From assembly GCA_023150875.1 (NCBI GenBank), contig JAKLKC010000032.1, positions 1 to 64,000 on the forward strand: a stretch of DNA of 64,000 bases, written 5' to 3'. Each line of letters begins with the position of its first letter. Within the stretch, counting starts at the first letter, position 1. Below, piece by piece: positions 32,023 to 41,171 of this stretch. The notes beneath the pieces were generated by a model. It saw only the letters and a program-made list of their open reading frames with translations. It was not told where the DNA came from and made no database searches. A program made the position numbers and the translations under genes. The DNA comes from Myxococcota bacterium (GTDB taxonomy: Bacteria > Myxococcota_A > UBA796 > UBA9615 > JAKLKC01).

Positions 32023-34488
32023 CTACTCGGCGTGGGCGTCCAGGGTCGAGCCGTCCGCGAGGACGGTCCCCGCGCTCTGGCCGTCGTGGTGGTCGCTGGT
32101 GTCGGCGGAGCGGGCGCTGAAGGTGGAGGAGGCCAGGCCGCGGGCGGTGAGGGTGGAGCTGGCGAGGCCGTTGCCGAACGAGAGATACAGGGTGGAGGAC
32201 GCGAGCCCGCGCCCCAGGGTGGAGCTGGCGAGGCCGGAGCCGAAGAACTCCTGGCTCAGGAAGTCCTTGCCCGAGAGGTTCAGCAGGGTCGAGGAGGCGA
32301 GACCCGAGCCCGAAGGGGCCCCGAGCAGCAGCCGATCCAGGGGCAGCGCCAGGGTGCTGCTGGCGAGGCCGGTGCCCGTGAGGACCTCGACGGAGATCTC
32401 CTCCATCAGGCCGCTACCGAAGGACTTGGGGGAGTCGAAGGTCACCAGCAGGGTGGAGGAGGCCAGCCCGGTCCCGCCGATCACCTCCAGGAAGGAGGGA
32501 TTGAGGGCGACGCTCATGGGGCCGGTCGCCTGGATGGGCCCCAGGTTCTTCATGACGTAGGCGTCGATCACGGTGGCGCCGCCCAGCAGCTCCGACCAGC
32601 CCTCGGACGCGCCCTTGGTGCCGAAGAGGAGCAACGTGCTCGACGCCAGCCCGTCGCCGGACATCAAGGACTCCAAGGCCGCCGCCAGCCCGTCGCCCAG
32701 GCGGTAGAACTCCCCCGGCGGCACGGGGATCCCGGTGCCGGGGTCGACGACGGTGTCCACCCGGAGGCCGGCCACGAAGGGCGTCGCCGAGCCGTCGGCG
32801 GCGACCTCGTCCACCGCGGGGCCGGTGAACCGGGCGAAGCCGGACCCGTCGGTGATGGCCTCCGCCCCCATGGCGCTGGTGCCGAGCCACTGGGCGATCA
32901 CCCGCACGCCCACCGCCGGGGCCCCGTTCCCGTCCAGGACCTCGACGATCCCCTCGGCCCTGATCCGGGATCCCTCGTCCACGATCAGGACCACCGGGTC
33001 GACGCGGTAGGTGGGGAGGGCCACCGCGGCCCCTTCGGCCAGGGCGTCGAGGGCGCCCTCCATCTGGACGAGGCCCATGCCGGTGCCGAGCTCGTAGCGG
33101 CCGTCTTCGGAGAGCACCTCTGTGGTGCGGAGCAGGGCCGACCGGACCTGGTCCCGGCCGGCGCCGAGGGCCACCAGGCCGGCGGCCACGCCGGAGACCT
33201 CGGCCGCCGCCGAGGAGGTGCCCGCGTACCAGTAGTAGGCGAGGGTCCCCGGGTCCCCGTCCAGCAGCGCCGGTCCGAGGATGGCGTCGGGGAGGTCGTC
33301 GTGCTTGGTCGCGAGGAGCAGGGAGCCGCCCGGGGCGACCAGGTCGAGGGAGGACCCGTGGCTGGAGTAGCCCGCCCGGACGTTCTTGGCCTTCGACGTC
33401 GGGTCGTCCTCGGAGCCCTTCCGGAGGGAGGCACCCACGGCGATCACGTCCGGGAAGGCCGCGGGATAGGCGACCTCGGCCGTGCCCTCGTTGCCCGCGG
33501 CGGCGACCATGGTCACGCCGGCGGCGGCGGCGTAGAGGACCGCGTCGGAGAGGAGGGGGTCGGGGAAGTAGCCCGCCGGGAAGGACAGGCTCATGTTGAT
33601 CACGTCGGCGCCGTGGTCCACGGCGTAGTAGATCCCGTCCACGAGGCCCGCCAGCGTCCCGCGCTTCTCGCCGTCCAGCACCCTCACCGGCATGAGGGTG
33701 GCGGCGGTGGCGAGGCCCGAGACGTGGCCGAGCCCGGCGATGGAGGCCGCCATGTGGGTGCCGTGGCCGTGGTCGTCCAGGGGCGCGGGATCGGCGTCGA
33801 TGAAGTCGTAGCCGGCGGCGATGGGGGTGGCGGCGAACTCCGCAGCACGGACGTGGGAGGCGCCGGTGCTGGGATCGACGGCGTCCGCGTAGGCGATCCC
33901 GCTGTCCAGGACGGCGACCACCGCCCCGGCACCCGAGCCCTCCTTCCAGGGCTTCTTCTCACCGGCGCGCTCCAGGTTCCACTGGAGGGACGAGTACTTC
34001 GGCTTCGACCCGCTCCCGGCGCCCACGCAGATCGCGTTGGGCCCCGCCCAGAGCGCCACGCCCACCGACTCCAGGGCGTCCGCCGCGGCCTCGAGGGCGC
34101 CGCTCCCCACGCGCAGGCGGGCGTAGCCGGCCGCGGGCCGCGAGTCGAGGAGGGTGGCCCCCGCCCGGGCGAGGGCGCTCTCCACGTCGGCGGGGGAGGC
34201 GGTGGGGGCCAGGCGCACCAGCAGCTCGTCGGGGACGGCGAGAAGGTTGCGGCCCCGGAAACCCACCAGGGCGGCAGCGACGCGGTGGTCCGGACCGGCC
34301 GCCGGTGCCGGCCCACCGGCACGACGCCGGAGCCCCGGATCGGGCGGGTCGGCGCGGTCCAGGTCGGCCTGGCTCCCTCCGGCGGGGGGCGGACCGCCCC
34401 CGTCTTCGGCGTCGAGCCACAGGCGAGCGACCCCCGCGGAGAGCAGGATGGCGGCGCCGCAGCCCGCGAGGAACCTCGTCGTACGCAT
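32023..34488 (-). CDS. Secreted subtilisin-like serine protease with GLASSTL repeat tail
   Basis: An 821-aa exported protease. A signal peptide (FLAGCGAAILLSAGVARL) and an inhibitor-like propeptide (about 60-150) precede the S8 catalytic domain. The triad is Asp195 in AVLDSGIAYAD, His242 in DDHGHGTHMAAS and Ser425 in AGTSSAAAEVSG, with the oxyanion region in AAAGNEGTAEVAYPA. All are intact. After about residue 600 the tail holds eight copies of GLASSTL (first at 613, last at 784), with spacing that shrinks toward the C-terminus, ending in an acidic stretch. The start at 34488 was chosen because AGGGAG lies just upstream and the signal follows; the frame reaches 34599. The kinase fusion follows 145 bp downstream on the same strand. 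Confidence 0.93.
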   Translation of the reverse strand: MRTTRFLAGCGAAILLSAGVARLWLDAEDGGGPPPAGGSQADLDRADPPDPGLRRRAGGPAPAAGPDHRVAAALVGFRGRNLLAVPDELLVRLAPTASPADVESALARAGATLLDSRPAAGYARLRVGSGALEAAADALESVGVALWAGPNAICVGAGSGSKPKYSSLQWNLERAGEKKPWKEGSGAGAVVAVLDSGIAYADAVDPSTGASHVRAAEFAATPIAAGYDFIDADPAPLDDHGHGTHMAASIAGLGHVSGLATAATLMPVRVLDGEKRGTLAGLVDGIYYAVDHGADVINMSLSFPAGYFPDPLLSDAVLYAAAAGVTMVAAAGNEGTAEVAYPAAFPDVIAVGASLRKGSEDDPTSKAKNVRAGYSSHGSSLDLVAPGGSLLLATKHDDLPDAILGPALLDGDPGTLAYYWYAGTSSAAAEVSGVAAGLVALGAGRDQVRSALLRTTEVLSEDGRYELGTGMGLVQMEGALDALAEGAAVALPTYRVDPVVLIVDEGSRIRAEGIVEVLDGNGAPAVGVRVIAQWLGTSAMGAEAITDGSGFARFTGPAVDEVAADGSATPFVAGLRVDTVVDPGTGIPVPPGEFYRLGDGLAAALESLMSGDGLASSTLLLFGTKGASEGWSELLGGATVIDAYVMKNLGPIQATGPMSVALNPSFLEVIGGTGLASSTLLVTFDSPKSFGSGLMEEISVEVLTGTGLASSTLALPLDRLLLGAPSGSGLASSTLLNLSGKDFLSQEFFGSGLASSTLGRGLASSTLYLSFGNGLASSTLTARGLASSTFSARSADTSDHHDGQSAGTVLADGSTLDAHAE
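32119..32652 (-). repeat. Eight GLASSTL heptapeptide repeats (protein level)
   Basis: Copies begin at residues 613, 674, 707, 729, 752, 761, 774 and 784 of the subtilase; the last reads GLASSTF. The DNA of the copies differs; the Ser-Ser pair is coded AGC-TCC, TCC-TCC, TCC-TCG, AGC-AGC or TCG-AGC, changes that need more than one substitution. The peptide is therefore conserved by selection rather than by recent duplication. Confidence 0.9.
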
Positions 34489-34700
34489 CGGGAACTCCCT
34501 GACCACCTCGCTCCCCGGGATCGCGTTCCCGGTCCCCGCGTGACGCCGCCGTCGCGCCGCCACCGCCTTCCGTGGCGCGGGTTCCCCGTCCTCTCCCATC
34601 GGCGGCGGGCGGCCCCTCTTGAGGACTCACCCTTCCGATGCATCCGCCCACCTCTGGTACCCTCGCCAAGCCCGTGCCCGTGCCCGTCCCCGAGGACCCC

Positions 34701-35129
34701 ATGCCCAGCATCCCCGAAGACCTCCTCCGCCACTTCTTCGACCAGCAGATCGCATTCAACCGATGGCTGGGCATGCGCCTGGAAGCCTTCGGCGAAGGCT
34801 GGGCGCGGATGGTGCTCCCCTGCCGCCCCGAGCTGGTGGGGGATCCCTTCCGGCCGGCGATCCACGGCGGCGTGCTGTCGGCCCTCGTCGACACCACCGG
34901 TGGCGCGGCCGTGTTCAGCCTCATCGGCACCGAGGACCGAGCCTCCACGGTGGACCTGCGGGTGGACTACCTGCGCCCGGCGGGGATGGAGACGCTGGTG
35001 TGCGAGGCCCGGGTGCTCCGCCTGGGGAACCGCGTCGCCGCCGTCGACGCCACCGTCCATCAGGGGGATCCCGCGAAGCCCGTCGCCATCGGCAGGGCCG
35101 TCTACAACGTGCGGAGGGTGGGCGAGTGA
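34701..35129 (+). CDS. PaaI-like hotdog-fold thioesterase
   Basis: A 142-aa hotdog-fold protein. Seen: FDQQIAFNRWLGMRLEAFGEGWARM, then the HGGVLSALVDTTGGAAV helix with the Asp/Gly arrangement typical of PaaI/YbgC-type acyl-CoA thioesterases, and STVDLRVDYLRPA with the conserved strand. It likely hydrolyses an acyl- or aryl-CoA thioester in the cytoplasm; the substrate cannot be read from sequence. The ATG at 34701 with GAGG before it gives a normal family length; an upstream in-frame ATG at 34638 would add a Pro/Val-rich stretch without domain content. It is divergent from the subtilase gene. Confidence 0.85.
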   Translation: MPSIPEDLLRHFFDQQIAFNRWLGMRLEAFGEGWARMVLPCRPELVGDPFRPAIHGGVLSALVDTTGGAAVFSLIGTEDRASTVDLRVDYLRPAGMETLVCEARVLRLGNRVAAVDATVHQGDPAKPVAIGRAVYNVRRVGE

Positions 35130-35176
35130 GGGACCTCCGGCTGAACGCGCGTTCGTCGTGAACGGCAGTTCGGGAC

Positions 35177-35204
35177 TTGCGCCCCCGCCGGAGTCCGGTA
35201 GCTT
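35177..35204 (+). promoter_or_regulatory. Candidate sigma-70 promoter of SpoIID-like gene
   Basis: TTGCGC and TAGCTT are separated by 16 bp, about 95 bp before the TTG start at 35298. Fair but imperfect match to the consensus. Confidence 0.35.
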
Positions 35205-35297
35205 GACCTCTCGGTCACCGAGGAGCACCGGGGACGAGGGCGCCGCCAGGCACCCCCCGGCCCCCGAGCCAGACCTCGGGACCGGGAGCGAGTCACA

Positions 35298-36524
35298 TTG
35301 TCGTCCGAAAGCCGGCGGCGGTGGTGGTGGCCCCTGGTGGCCCCCCTCACGGCCCTTCTGGTCAGCTCGGCACCTCCAGGCGCGACGCCCCAGGCGGCCC
35401 TGGTCGTGCCCCCCCCGACACCGACGTGGGCCCCCCTCCCCGCCCAGGCCGAGCCCCCCCCCTCCACCCGCCCCTCCGAAGACCTCGACGTGCCGCTGGT
35501 CCGCGTGATGCTGGGAGACCGCCTCCGCTCGGTCCGCCTCTCCGGAGACGGGCTCTGGTGGTCGGGCCCCGACGGCCGGCGCCACGCCGTGGACGGCGAC
35601 GCCCGTGTCGTGCCCGATCGGGGCGCGCTGCGGCTGGGGACCCAACGCCTCCCCTCGGGGACCTCCTTCGGCGGCCTGGACGGCTCGGTCCGCTTCAGCG
35701 GCCGCTCCTACGCCGGCACCATCCAACTGGTGGTGAGGGGGCGCGGGATCATGGCGGTGAACCACGTCGACCTCGAGCACTACGTCGCGGGGGTCGTCGC
35801 CGCCGAGACCCTCGGCTCCTGGGGGTCCGAGGTCAAGAGGGCCCAGGCCGTCGCCGCGAGGTCCTACACCCTCGCGTCCCTCTCCCGCCGAGGCGACCGT
35901 CCCTACGACCTCACCGTCTCCAGCCTGGTGCAGCTCTACAAGGGCAAGAAGGTGGACGCCGCCACGCGGAGGGCCGTGGAGTCGACCCGGGGCGTCGTCC
36001 TGGAGTCCCGGGGGCGGATCGTCAGCGCCTACTACACGTCCTCGTGCGGCGGGCACACCGAGCCCGCCCGCGGTCTCGCCGGAGGCACCGCGGGGGTCAA
36101 GGGCGTCGCGGACCCCTGGTGCGCCCGGGCGCCCGGGGGGAAGTGGCACGTCGACCTCGACCCCTCCGCCTTCGGGGAGACCCTCGCGGGCCGGGGAGTG
36201 GCCGAGGGAGGGCCGGTCACCTCCCTCGCCGTCTCCCGGCGCACCGCGGCCGGGCAGGCGGCGGAGGTGACCGCCGTCGTCGGTGGGCAGGCCGTCCAGA
36301 TGAAGGCGAAGGATCTGCGCTTCCTGGTCGGGCCCGCGCAGCTCCGGAGCACCCGTTTCTCCATCCGGCGCCACGGTCTCGGATTCCGGGTCGAGGGGAC
36401 CGGCTTCGGCCACGGGTCCGGCCTCTGCCAGTGGGGGGCCCACGCGCAGGCGGCGGCGCGCCGGGACTGGCAACGGATCCTGGGCTTCTACTTCCCCGAC
36501 GCCCGCCTGCGCACCCTGTACTGA
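35298..36524 (+). CDS. SpoIID/LytB domain protein
   Basis: A 408-aa exported protein. A signal segment (WWWPLVAPLTALLVSSAPPG) and a Pro-rich linker lead to a SpoIID/LytB domain. Seen: LEHYVAGVVAAETLGSWGSEV with a Glu at the position of the SpoIID catalytic Glu, KRAQAVAARSYTLASL, ESTRGVVLESRGRIVSAYYTSSCGGHTE, and the final GTGFGHGSGLCQWGAHAQA. SpoIID proteins are lytic transglycosylases acting on glycan strands without stem peptides; relatives are common in non-sporulating bacteria. A cell-wall remodelling role is inferred. The start is a TTG with GGGAGCG upstream. Confidence 0.92.
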   Translation: MSSESRRRWWWPLVAPLTALLVSSAPPGATPQAALVVPPPTPTWAPLPAQAEPPPSTRPSEDLDVPLVRVMLGDRLRSVRLSGDGLWWSGPDGRRHAVDGDARVVPDRGALRLGTQRLPSGTSFGGLDGSVRFSGRSYAGTIQLVVRGRGIMAVNHVDLEHYVAGVVAAETLGSWGSEVKRAQAVAARSYTLASLSRRGDRPYDLTVSSLVQLYKGKKVDAATRRAVESTRGVVLESRGRIVSAYYTSSCGGHTEPARGLAGGTAGVKGVADPWCARAPGGKWHVDLDPSAFGETLAGRGVAEGGPVTSLAVSRRTAAGQAAEVTAVVGGQAVQMKAKDLRFLVGPAQLRSTRFSIRRHGLGFRVEGTGFGHGSGLCQWGAHAQAAARRDWQRILGFYFPDARLRTLY

Positions 36525-36614
36525 GCGCCCATCGGCGCTCCCCGTCCGCCCCCCCTCCCCGCCACCTCCGGCGACCACCTCCGGTAGAATGGAGCCTCGG
36601 CCGCGGAGACCGGA

Positions 36615-38198
36615 ATGTCCCGAACGCATCGCGCCCGGCTCCTGCCCCTCGTCGCGGCGCTCCTGGCCCTGCTCCTTCCCGGCTCCGGCCCCGCCGCCGC
36701 CGGCGAGCCCCCCCCCAACGTGCCCGGCGCCACGCCCGACCAGGCCGCGGTGCTCCGGGACGTGACCGACGCCCTGGCCCAGGCCACGGGCATCGAGGAA
36801 CAGGTCCGTTCCGCCGCCGACCGGCGGGACCCGGCGGGCTGGGCCAGACTGGACGCCCTCGACGCCATCCTCGACCAGATCGAGTCCCGTCTGGGCGACG
36901 TGGACCACACGCCCGGCGAGACCGCGGCCCGCATCGCTCGATGGGGGCACACCAGCCTGGCGACCCGCCGGGGGATCCACGAGAACCTCACGCGGCTGGT
37001 GGAGGACTCCGTCGGTGCCCGGGGGGCCTCGCCCCCCCGGCCCCCGCCGCCACCGGAGCCCGCGCCGTCCGCGGCGCCTTCCCCGGCCTGGGGAGCCACA
37101 CCGCCCCCCGCGCCGCCGCCCGCGCCGGTGGCGGCGGGTGGAACGGCCCCCGCCCCCGCCGCCGGGCCCTCCCCGTGGGGTGGAGCGCCACCACCCACCC
37201 CCCGACCCGCGGCCGACCCTGCACCCCCGCTCCCCGCCCCCCCTCCCAGCCGGTCCGCCCCCGCCGCCGCCCCGGCCCGCCCCGCCCCCGCCGACCCGGT
37301 CGCGTCGCGGCCGGCGCCGCCGCCCCCTGCGGCGGCCCCGATCCCTCCCCCTCCCGCGGTGGAGGGGATGGCGGGCCTGAAGGTGGGGGTGGCGCCCGCC
37401 TTCGACTTCGCCTCCGCCGCCCAGGGCCGTCGGATCGACGAGCTCATGGCGGACGGCTCCCGGGTCCGGACGGCGCCCCGGCCCCCCGCCACCCCCCGGG
37501 AGAGCCTGGACCTGCGCAGCGGCGAGGCCCTGGTGATCTCCGTCCCCGCCGGCACGTTGCGGGAGGCCGGGATCGTCGACCTCCGCCTCGCCGTGGTGGG
37601 CCGCGGCCAGCACGTCGACCGCAGGGTGGAGATCGTCCACCCGGCCCTCGCCGACGCGCGGCGGCGGCTGGAACGGACCGGAGCCCTGTCCATCCCCCCC
37701 GACGCCTTCGTCCGCTACCTGGACTCCGGGGAGGCGCCGCGGCGCCTGGAGCACGGAGAAGTCCTGGAGCTGCAGCTCGAGTACGCCGGCCTCCCCGCGC
37801 CCATTCCCTTCTACTTCCGGAAGGAGGCGCCGGCGAGCTGGAGCGGGGTCCAGCTCCCCGTCCTCTTCGCGGCCGCGGTCCACTTCCCGGGGGTCCAGGT
37901 CGGTTCCCCCCCCGCGTTCGCGGTGGTGCCGTCCCTGGCGACGGGGGTCCGCCTGGCGGCGGACGACCTGGGGCGCCACGTCGTGGACGTCAACGGCTGG
38001 ATCGGGCTGGCGCTCCCCGTCGCCGATCCCCGGACCTCGGCCTGGCGCGCCCCCGGGATCGCCGCCGGGCTCGCCGTCGGCTTCGACGGGGTCGCCCAGG
38101 TGGGCCTGGGCGCCGACTTCCTCAACGGCGCCGTCCTCTTCGGCGCGTCCATCACGCCCATCGGGTGGAAGCGGATCGGGATACCCCTCGGACCCTGA
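36615..38198 (+). CDS. Exported protein with Pro-rich linker, function unknown
   Basis: A 527-aa protein with a signal peptide (LLPLVAALLALLLPGSGPAAAG). Residues 30-130 form helices (AVLRDVTDALAQATGIEEQV, LDAILDQIESRLGD). An unusually long Pro/Ala linker (about 135-255) follows. The C-terminal 270 residues are beta-rich, with alternating hydrophobic strands near the end (VVDVNGWIGLALPVA, GIAAGLAVGFDGVAQVGLGADF), which could be part of an outer-membrane or periplasmic domain. No named family was recognised. A TAGAAT hexamer lies 25 bp upstream of the ATG (36585-36590) without a clear -35 box. It probably is a separate transcript. Confidence 0.82.
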   Translation: MSRTHRARLLPLVAALLALLLPGSGPAAAGEPPPNVPGATPDQAAVLRDVTDALAQATGIEEQVRSAADRRDPAGWARLDALDAILDQIESRLGDVDHTPGETAARIARWGHTSLATRRGIHENLTRLVEDSVGARGASPPRPPPPPEPAPSAAPSPAWGATPPPAPPPAPVAAGGTAPAPAAGPSPWGGAPPPTPRPAADPAPPLPAPPPSRSAPAAAPARPAPADPVASRPAPPPPAAAPIPPPPAVEGMAGLKVGVAPAFDFASAAQGRRIDELMADGSRVRTAPRPPATPRESLDLRSGEALVISVPAGTLREAGIVDLRLAVVGRGQHVDRRVEIVHPALADARRRLERTGALSIPPDAFVRYLDSGEAPRRLEHGEVLELQLEYAGLPAPIPFYFRKEAPASWSGVQLPVLFAAAVHFPGVQVGSPPAFAVVPSLATGVRLAADDLGRHVVDVNGWIGLALPVADPRTSAWRAPGIAAGLAVGFDGVAQVGLGADFLNGAVLFGASITPIGWKRIGIPLGP

Positions 38199-38261
38199 CC
38201 CCCCGGGTTGCCGGCCCGCGGTCACCGATGGATCCGAGAAATCGTCAATGGTTCCGGCTGG

Positions 38262-38290
38262 TTGACAGGAGAGCGCGGCGCCCGTATCCT
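38262..38290 (+). promoter_or_regulatory. Strong sigma-70 promoter
   Basis: TTGACA (38262-38267) and TATCCT (38285-38290) are separated by exactly 17 bp, the best sigma-70 match in the window. It lies 157 bp before the dehydrogenase ATG at 38448, leaving a leader of about 150 nt. Confidence 0.7.
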
Positions 38291-38447
38291 GCGGCGGCCC
38301 ACTCCTGGAGGTGGGGGACGTCCCGCCCGCTCCGGCGCCACGGGCTCGGGCGGCGGAACGGCACACACAGGCGCAGGGATCCGTCCCTGATGACGGTCTC
38401 CCCATCCCTCCACCCCGGCGTCCTCGGGGCGCGATCGGAGGTCGGCG

Positions 38448-39533
38448 ATGCAGGTCTTCTCCCACAAAGAGGCGCTGGGCCACGAGCAGGTGGTGTTCTG
38501 CCGGAACGATGCGGCGGGGCTGAAGGCGATCGTCGCCATCCACGACACCACCCTGGGCCCGGCGCTGGGGGGCTGCCGGATGTGGCCCTACGCATCCGAG
38601 GACGAGGCGCTGCGGGACGTGCTTCGCCTCTCCCGGGGAATGACCTACAAGGCAGCCTGCGCCGGGCTCAACCTGGGGGGAGGCAAGTCGGTGATCATCG
38701 CCGATCCCCGCAAGGACAAGTCCGAGGCCCTGTTCCGGGCCTTCGGACGCTTCGTCGAGTCGCTGGGCGGTCGCTACATCACCGCCGAGGACGTCGGGAC
38801 GGCCGTCGCCGACATGGACGTCATCGCCATGGAGACCCGCCACGTCACCGGAACGTCGGCGACCACCGGGGGCTCCGGCGATCCCTCGCCGGTGACCGCC
38901 TGGGGGGTCTTCCACGGCATCAAGGCGGCGTGCGCCCACGCCTTCGGCAGCGCCGACCTGCGGGGGCGCCGGGTGGCGATCCAGGGCGTCGGCAACGTGG
39001 GCCTCAACCTCGCCCGCTACCTCGCCGGCGAGGGAGCGGACCTGTGGGTGAGCGACATCGACCCCGAGCGGTGCGAGCGGGCCCGCCGCGAGTACGACGC
39101 CCGCATCGTCGTGGACGACGACATCTTCGGGCTGGACGTGGACGTCCTCGCCCCCTGCGCCCTGGGCGGGATCCTGAACGACCGCACCATCCCGGCGATC
39201 AAGGCCAGGGTGGTCGCCGGCGGGGCGAACAACCAGCTCGACGACGAGGAGCGCCACGGCCGTGCCCTGCAGGAGCGGGGGATCGTGTATGCGCCGGACT
39301 ACGTGATCAACGCCGGCGGCCTGATCAACGTGAACGCGGAGCTGCACCGTGCCCCCCGGGAGAAGGCGCTCCGGGACGCCGAGGGGATCTTCGACACCCT
39401 CACCCGCATCTTCCGCCTCGCGGACGAGAAGAGGTTGCCCACGGGCGCCGCGAGCAACGCCGTCGCCGAGCAGCGGATCGCCCGGATTGCCGAGGTCCAG
39501 AGGGTACGCCTGCCCCTCGCCTCCCGCCCCTGA
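38448..39533 (+). CDS. Glu/Leu/Phe/Val-type amino acid dehydrogenase
   Basis: A 361-aa NAD-dependent amino acid dehydrogenase, oxidatively deaminating a branched-chain or aromatic amino acid. Seen: [12 protein letters not shown] (substrate-binding loop), [19 protein letters not shown] with the two conserved Lys residues 68 and 80, TAEDVGTAV, and the Rossmann motif [13 protein letters not shown]. Length and motifs fit leucine/phenylalanine dehydrogenases rather than hexameric glutamate dehydrogenases. The exact substrate cannot be read here. The ATG has GGAGG at good spacing, and a strong promoter lies at 38262-38290. The Sua5-like gene follows 60 bp later on the same strand. Confidence 0.93.
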   Translation: MQVFSHKEALGHEQVVFCRNDAAGLKAIVAIHDTTLGPALGGCRMWPYASEDEALRDVLRLSRGMTYKAACAGLNLGGGKSVIIADPRKDKSEALFRAFGRFVESLGGRYITAEDVGTAVADMDVIAMETRHVTGTSATTGGSGDPSPVTAWGVFHGIKAACAHAFGSADLRGRRVAIQGVGNVGLNLARYLAGEGADLWVSDIDPERCERARREYDARIVVDDDIFGLDVDVLAPCALGGILNDRTIPAIKARVVAGGANNQLDDEERHGRALQERGIVYAPDYVINAGGLINVNAELHRAPREKALRDAEGIFDTLTRIFRLADEKRLPTGAASNAVAEQRIARIAEVQRVRLPLASRP

Positions 39534-39593
39534 ACGAAGCCCCTGCCCGTCGGCGTCGGCCGGGGGCCGCGGAGCGGGCTACACCGGAGTCCA

Positions 39594-40211
39594 TTGCGCA
39601 TCGTCCTGGATCCCGAGGCGCCCCGGGGCGACCTGGTCCACCGCGTCGCCCAGATGTTGCGCGGGGGAGCGCTGGTGGTCCTCCCGACGGACACCGTCTA
39701 CGCCTTCGCCTGCGACGTCGCCGACAAGAGGGCGGTGGAGAAGATGCGCGCCCTGCGCGGCCTCCCCCGCAACAAGCTGTTCTCCCTCGTCTGCGCGGAC
39801 CTCTCCGACGTGGGCGTCTGGGCCGGCTACCTCCCCCCCTACGCATACCGGACGCTGAGGCGGATCCTCCCTGGGCCGTACACGTTCATCCTGGAGGCCG
39901 GCGACGAGGTGCCGAAGTCGATGCTCGGCCGCCGCCGCACCGTCGGGATCCGGGTGCCCGACAACGCCATCGCCCGGGCGATCGCCCGGGACCTGGGGCG
40001 TCCCTTGTGCTGCACCAGCGTCGTCGGGGACGGGGACGACCCTCCCGGCGATCCCGACGAGTTGGAGGACCGCTTCGGCGGGATGGTGAGCGCCGTGATC
40101 GACGGCGGGGTGTCCACCTGCGAGCCCTCGACGGTGATCGACCTCACAACGGATCCGCCCGAGGTCCTGCGGATCGGCAAGGGGGACGTGGCGCTGTTCG
40201 AGGGGGGGTAG
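39594..40211 (+). CDS. Sua5/YciO/YrdC family protein
   Basis: A 205-aa protein of the YrdC fold, which in TsaC/Sua5 makes threonylcarbamoyl-AMP for the t6A modification of tRNAs. Seen: GGALVVLPTDTVYAFACD (the conserved TDTVYG-like motif, with Ala for Gly), KMRALRGLPRNKLFSLVC (KxR.K region), LPGPYTFIL and the final STVIDLT. It is closest in look to the shorter YciO type, so full synthase activity is not certain. The TTG start at 39594 has GGAG six bases upstream. It probably shares the transcript of the dehydrogenase gene. Confidence 0.9.
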   Translation: MRIVLDPEAPRGDLVHRVAQMLRGGALVVLPTDTVYAFACDVADKRAVEKMRALRGLPRNKLFSLVCADLSDVGVWAGYLPPYAYRTLRRILPGPYTFILEAGDEVPKSMLGRRRTVGIRVPDNAIARAIARDLGRPLCCTSVVGDGDDPPGDPDELEDRFGGMVSAVIDGGVSTCEPSTVIDLTTDPPEVLRIGKGDVALFEGG

Positions 40212-40219
40212 GCGGCGGG

Positions 40220-40867
40220 TCAGCAGCCGCCGTCGTACGCCTCCAGCGCGTCCCGGATCTCCCAGTCCACGTCCAGGATCCCGCAGTCCACGGCGCGGAT
40301 GTAACCCGCCGCCGCCGATCCCGCGAAGAGGCCGCGGAGGTCGATCCCCTCGCTCCACCACGTGAAGGAGGCGGCCACGTCGTGGTCGTAGGGGACGGCG
40401 ACGCCGGCGTTCGCGTCGCCGAGCCTCTGCCACAGGCAGGGGTCCAGGGCCTCCTCGCGGCTGAAGGCGAAGTCCCGACCGTCCTCCCCTCCAAGGTCCG
40501 AGGCCCAGACCATCCCCGACGCGAAGTGGACGGAGTCGAGGTCCGCGTCCTCGTAGAAGTCGCTCACCCAGCGGCCGTCCTCCTCTTCGTAGAGTTGGAG
40601 GATCATGGCCTCGGTGTCCGTCACCATCCGGATCCAGTCCGCGCTCTCGAAGTCGGGACAGTAGAGCTGGCCGCCGGTGTTGGCCATCACCACCAGGCCC
40701 ACCCAGTAGTCGTCACCGGTCCGGAACCGGACGAAGGCGGAGTCGTCGACGACGGCGAGGTCCGCGACGTCTCCGCCGTTGAGCTCGGACTGGAAGCAAC
40801 CGGCGACGGCGAGGGCCAGGGGGACGAGCCCCGCGGCGAGGGCGGCCAGGGGATGCGGGGCGGGCAC
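40220..40867 (-). CDS. Small lipoprotein of unknown function
   Basis: A 215-aa lipoprotein. The hydrophobic segment PLAALAAGLVPLALAVAGC ends in a good lipobox (VAGC). The mature part is acidic and aromatic-rich (DDYWVGLVVMANTGGQLYCPDF, EEEDGRWVSDFYEDADLD) and ends with a disulfide-capable Cys pair. No family was recognised. GTG at 40867 is preferred because CGGAG is six bases upstream; a GTG at 40873 is possible. The gene is convergent with the Sua5-like gene, only 8 bp apart. An envelope location is inferred. Confidence 0.78.
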   Translation of the reverse strand: MPAPHPLAALAAGLVPLALAVAGCFQSELNGGDVADLAVVDDSAFVRFRTGDDYWVGLVVMANTGGQLYCPDFESADWIRMVTDTEAMILQLYEEEDGRWVSDFYEDADLDSVHFASGMVWASDLGGEDGRDFAFSREEALDPCLWQRLGDANAGVAVPYDHDVAASFTWWSEGIDLRGLFAGSAAAGYIRAVDCGILDVDWEIRDALEAYDGGC

Positions 40868-41032
40868 GGGCACTCCGGGGGCATCGGACCTCGGCGGGGC
40901 CGAGGCGCGCGGCGCCGAGTCTAGCGCGACGGTCGGGTCCTTGCCAGCGGGCGAGGCCGCACCGAGGGGATCCCGGAGGGGGACGCGGCCCCCGGCATCC
41001 CGCACTTGGAGGCACTCCGACGTCGTCCAGCG

Positions 41033-41061
41033 TTGAACTCCGCAGGATCCCGCGGTAGACT
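41033..41061 (+). promoter_or_regulatory. Sigma-70 promoter of HTH-EIIA gene
   Basis: TTGAAC (41033-41038) and TAGACT (41056-41061) are separated by 17 bp, about 110 bp upstream of the ATG at 41172. Confidence 0.6.
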
Positions 41062-41171
41062 GACGGCGGCCCGCGGCGGAAGGACCTCGCCCGCGGTCCT
41101 CGATGGCGACCTCGCCGTTCCCGGCGGGGTCCGGTCGCCGATCTGCCCCATCGGCGAGGACGGAACACCCC

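Noticed and set aside
32119-32652. GLASSTL region as a CRISPR or DNA tandem repeat
   Set aside because: Spacing is irregular and the copies differ at DNA level; the repetition is at protein level within one frame.
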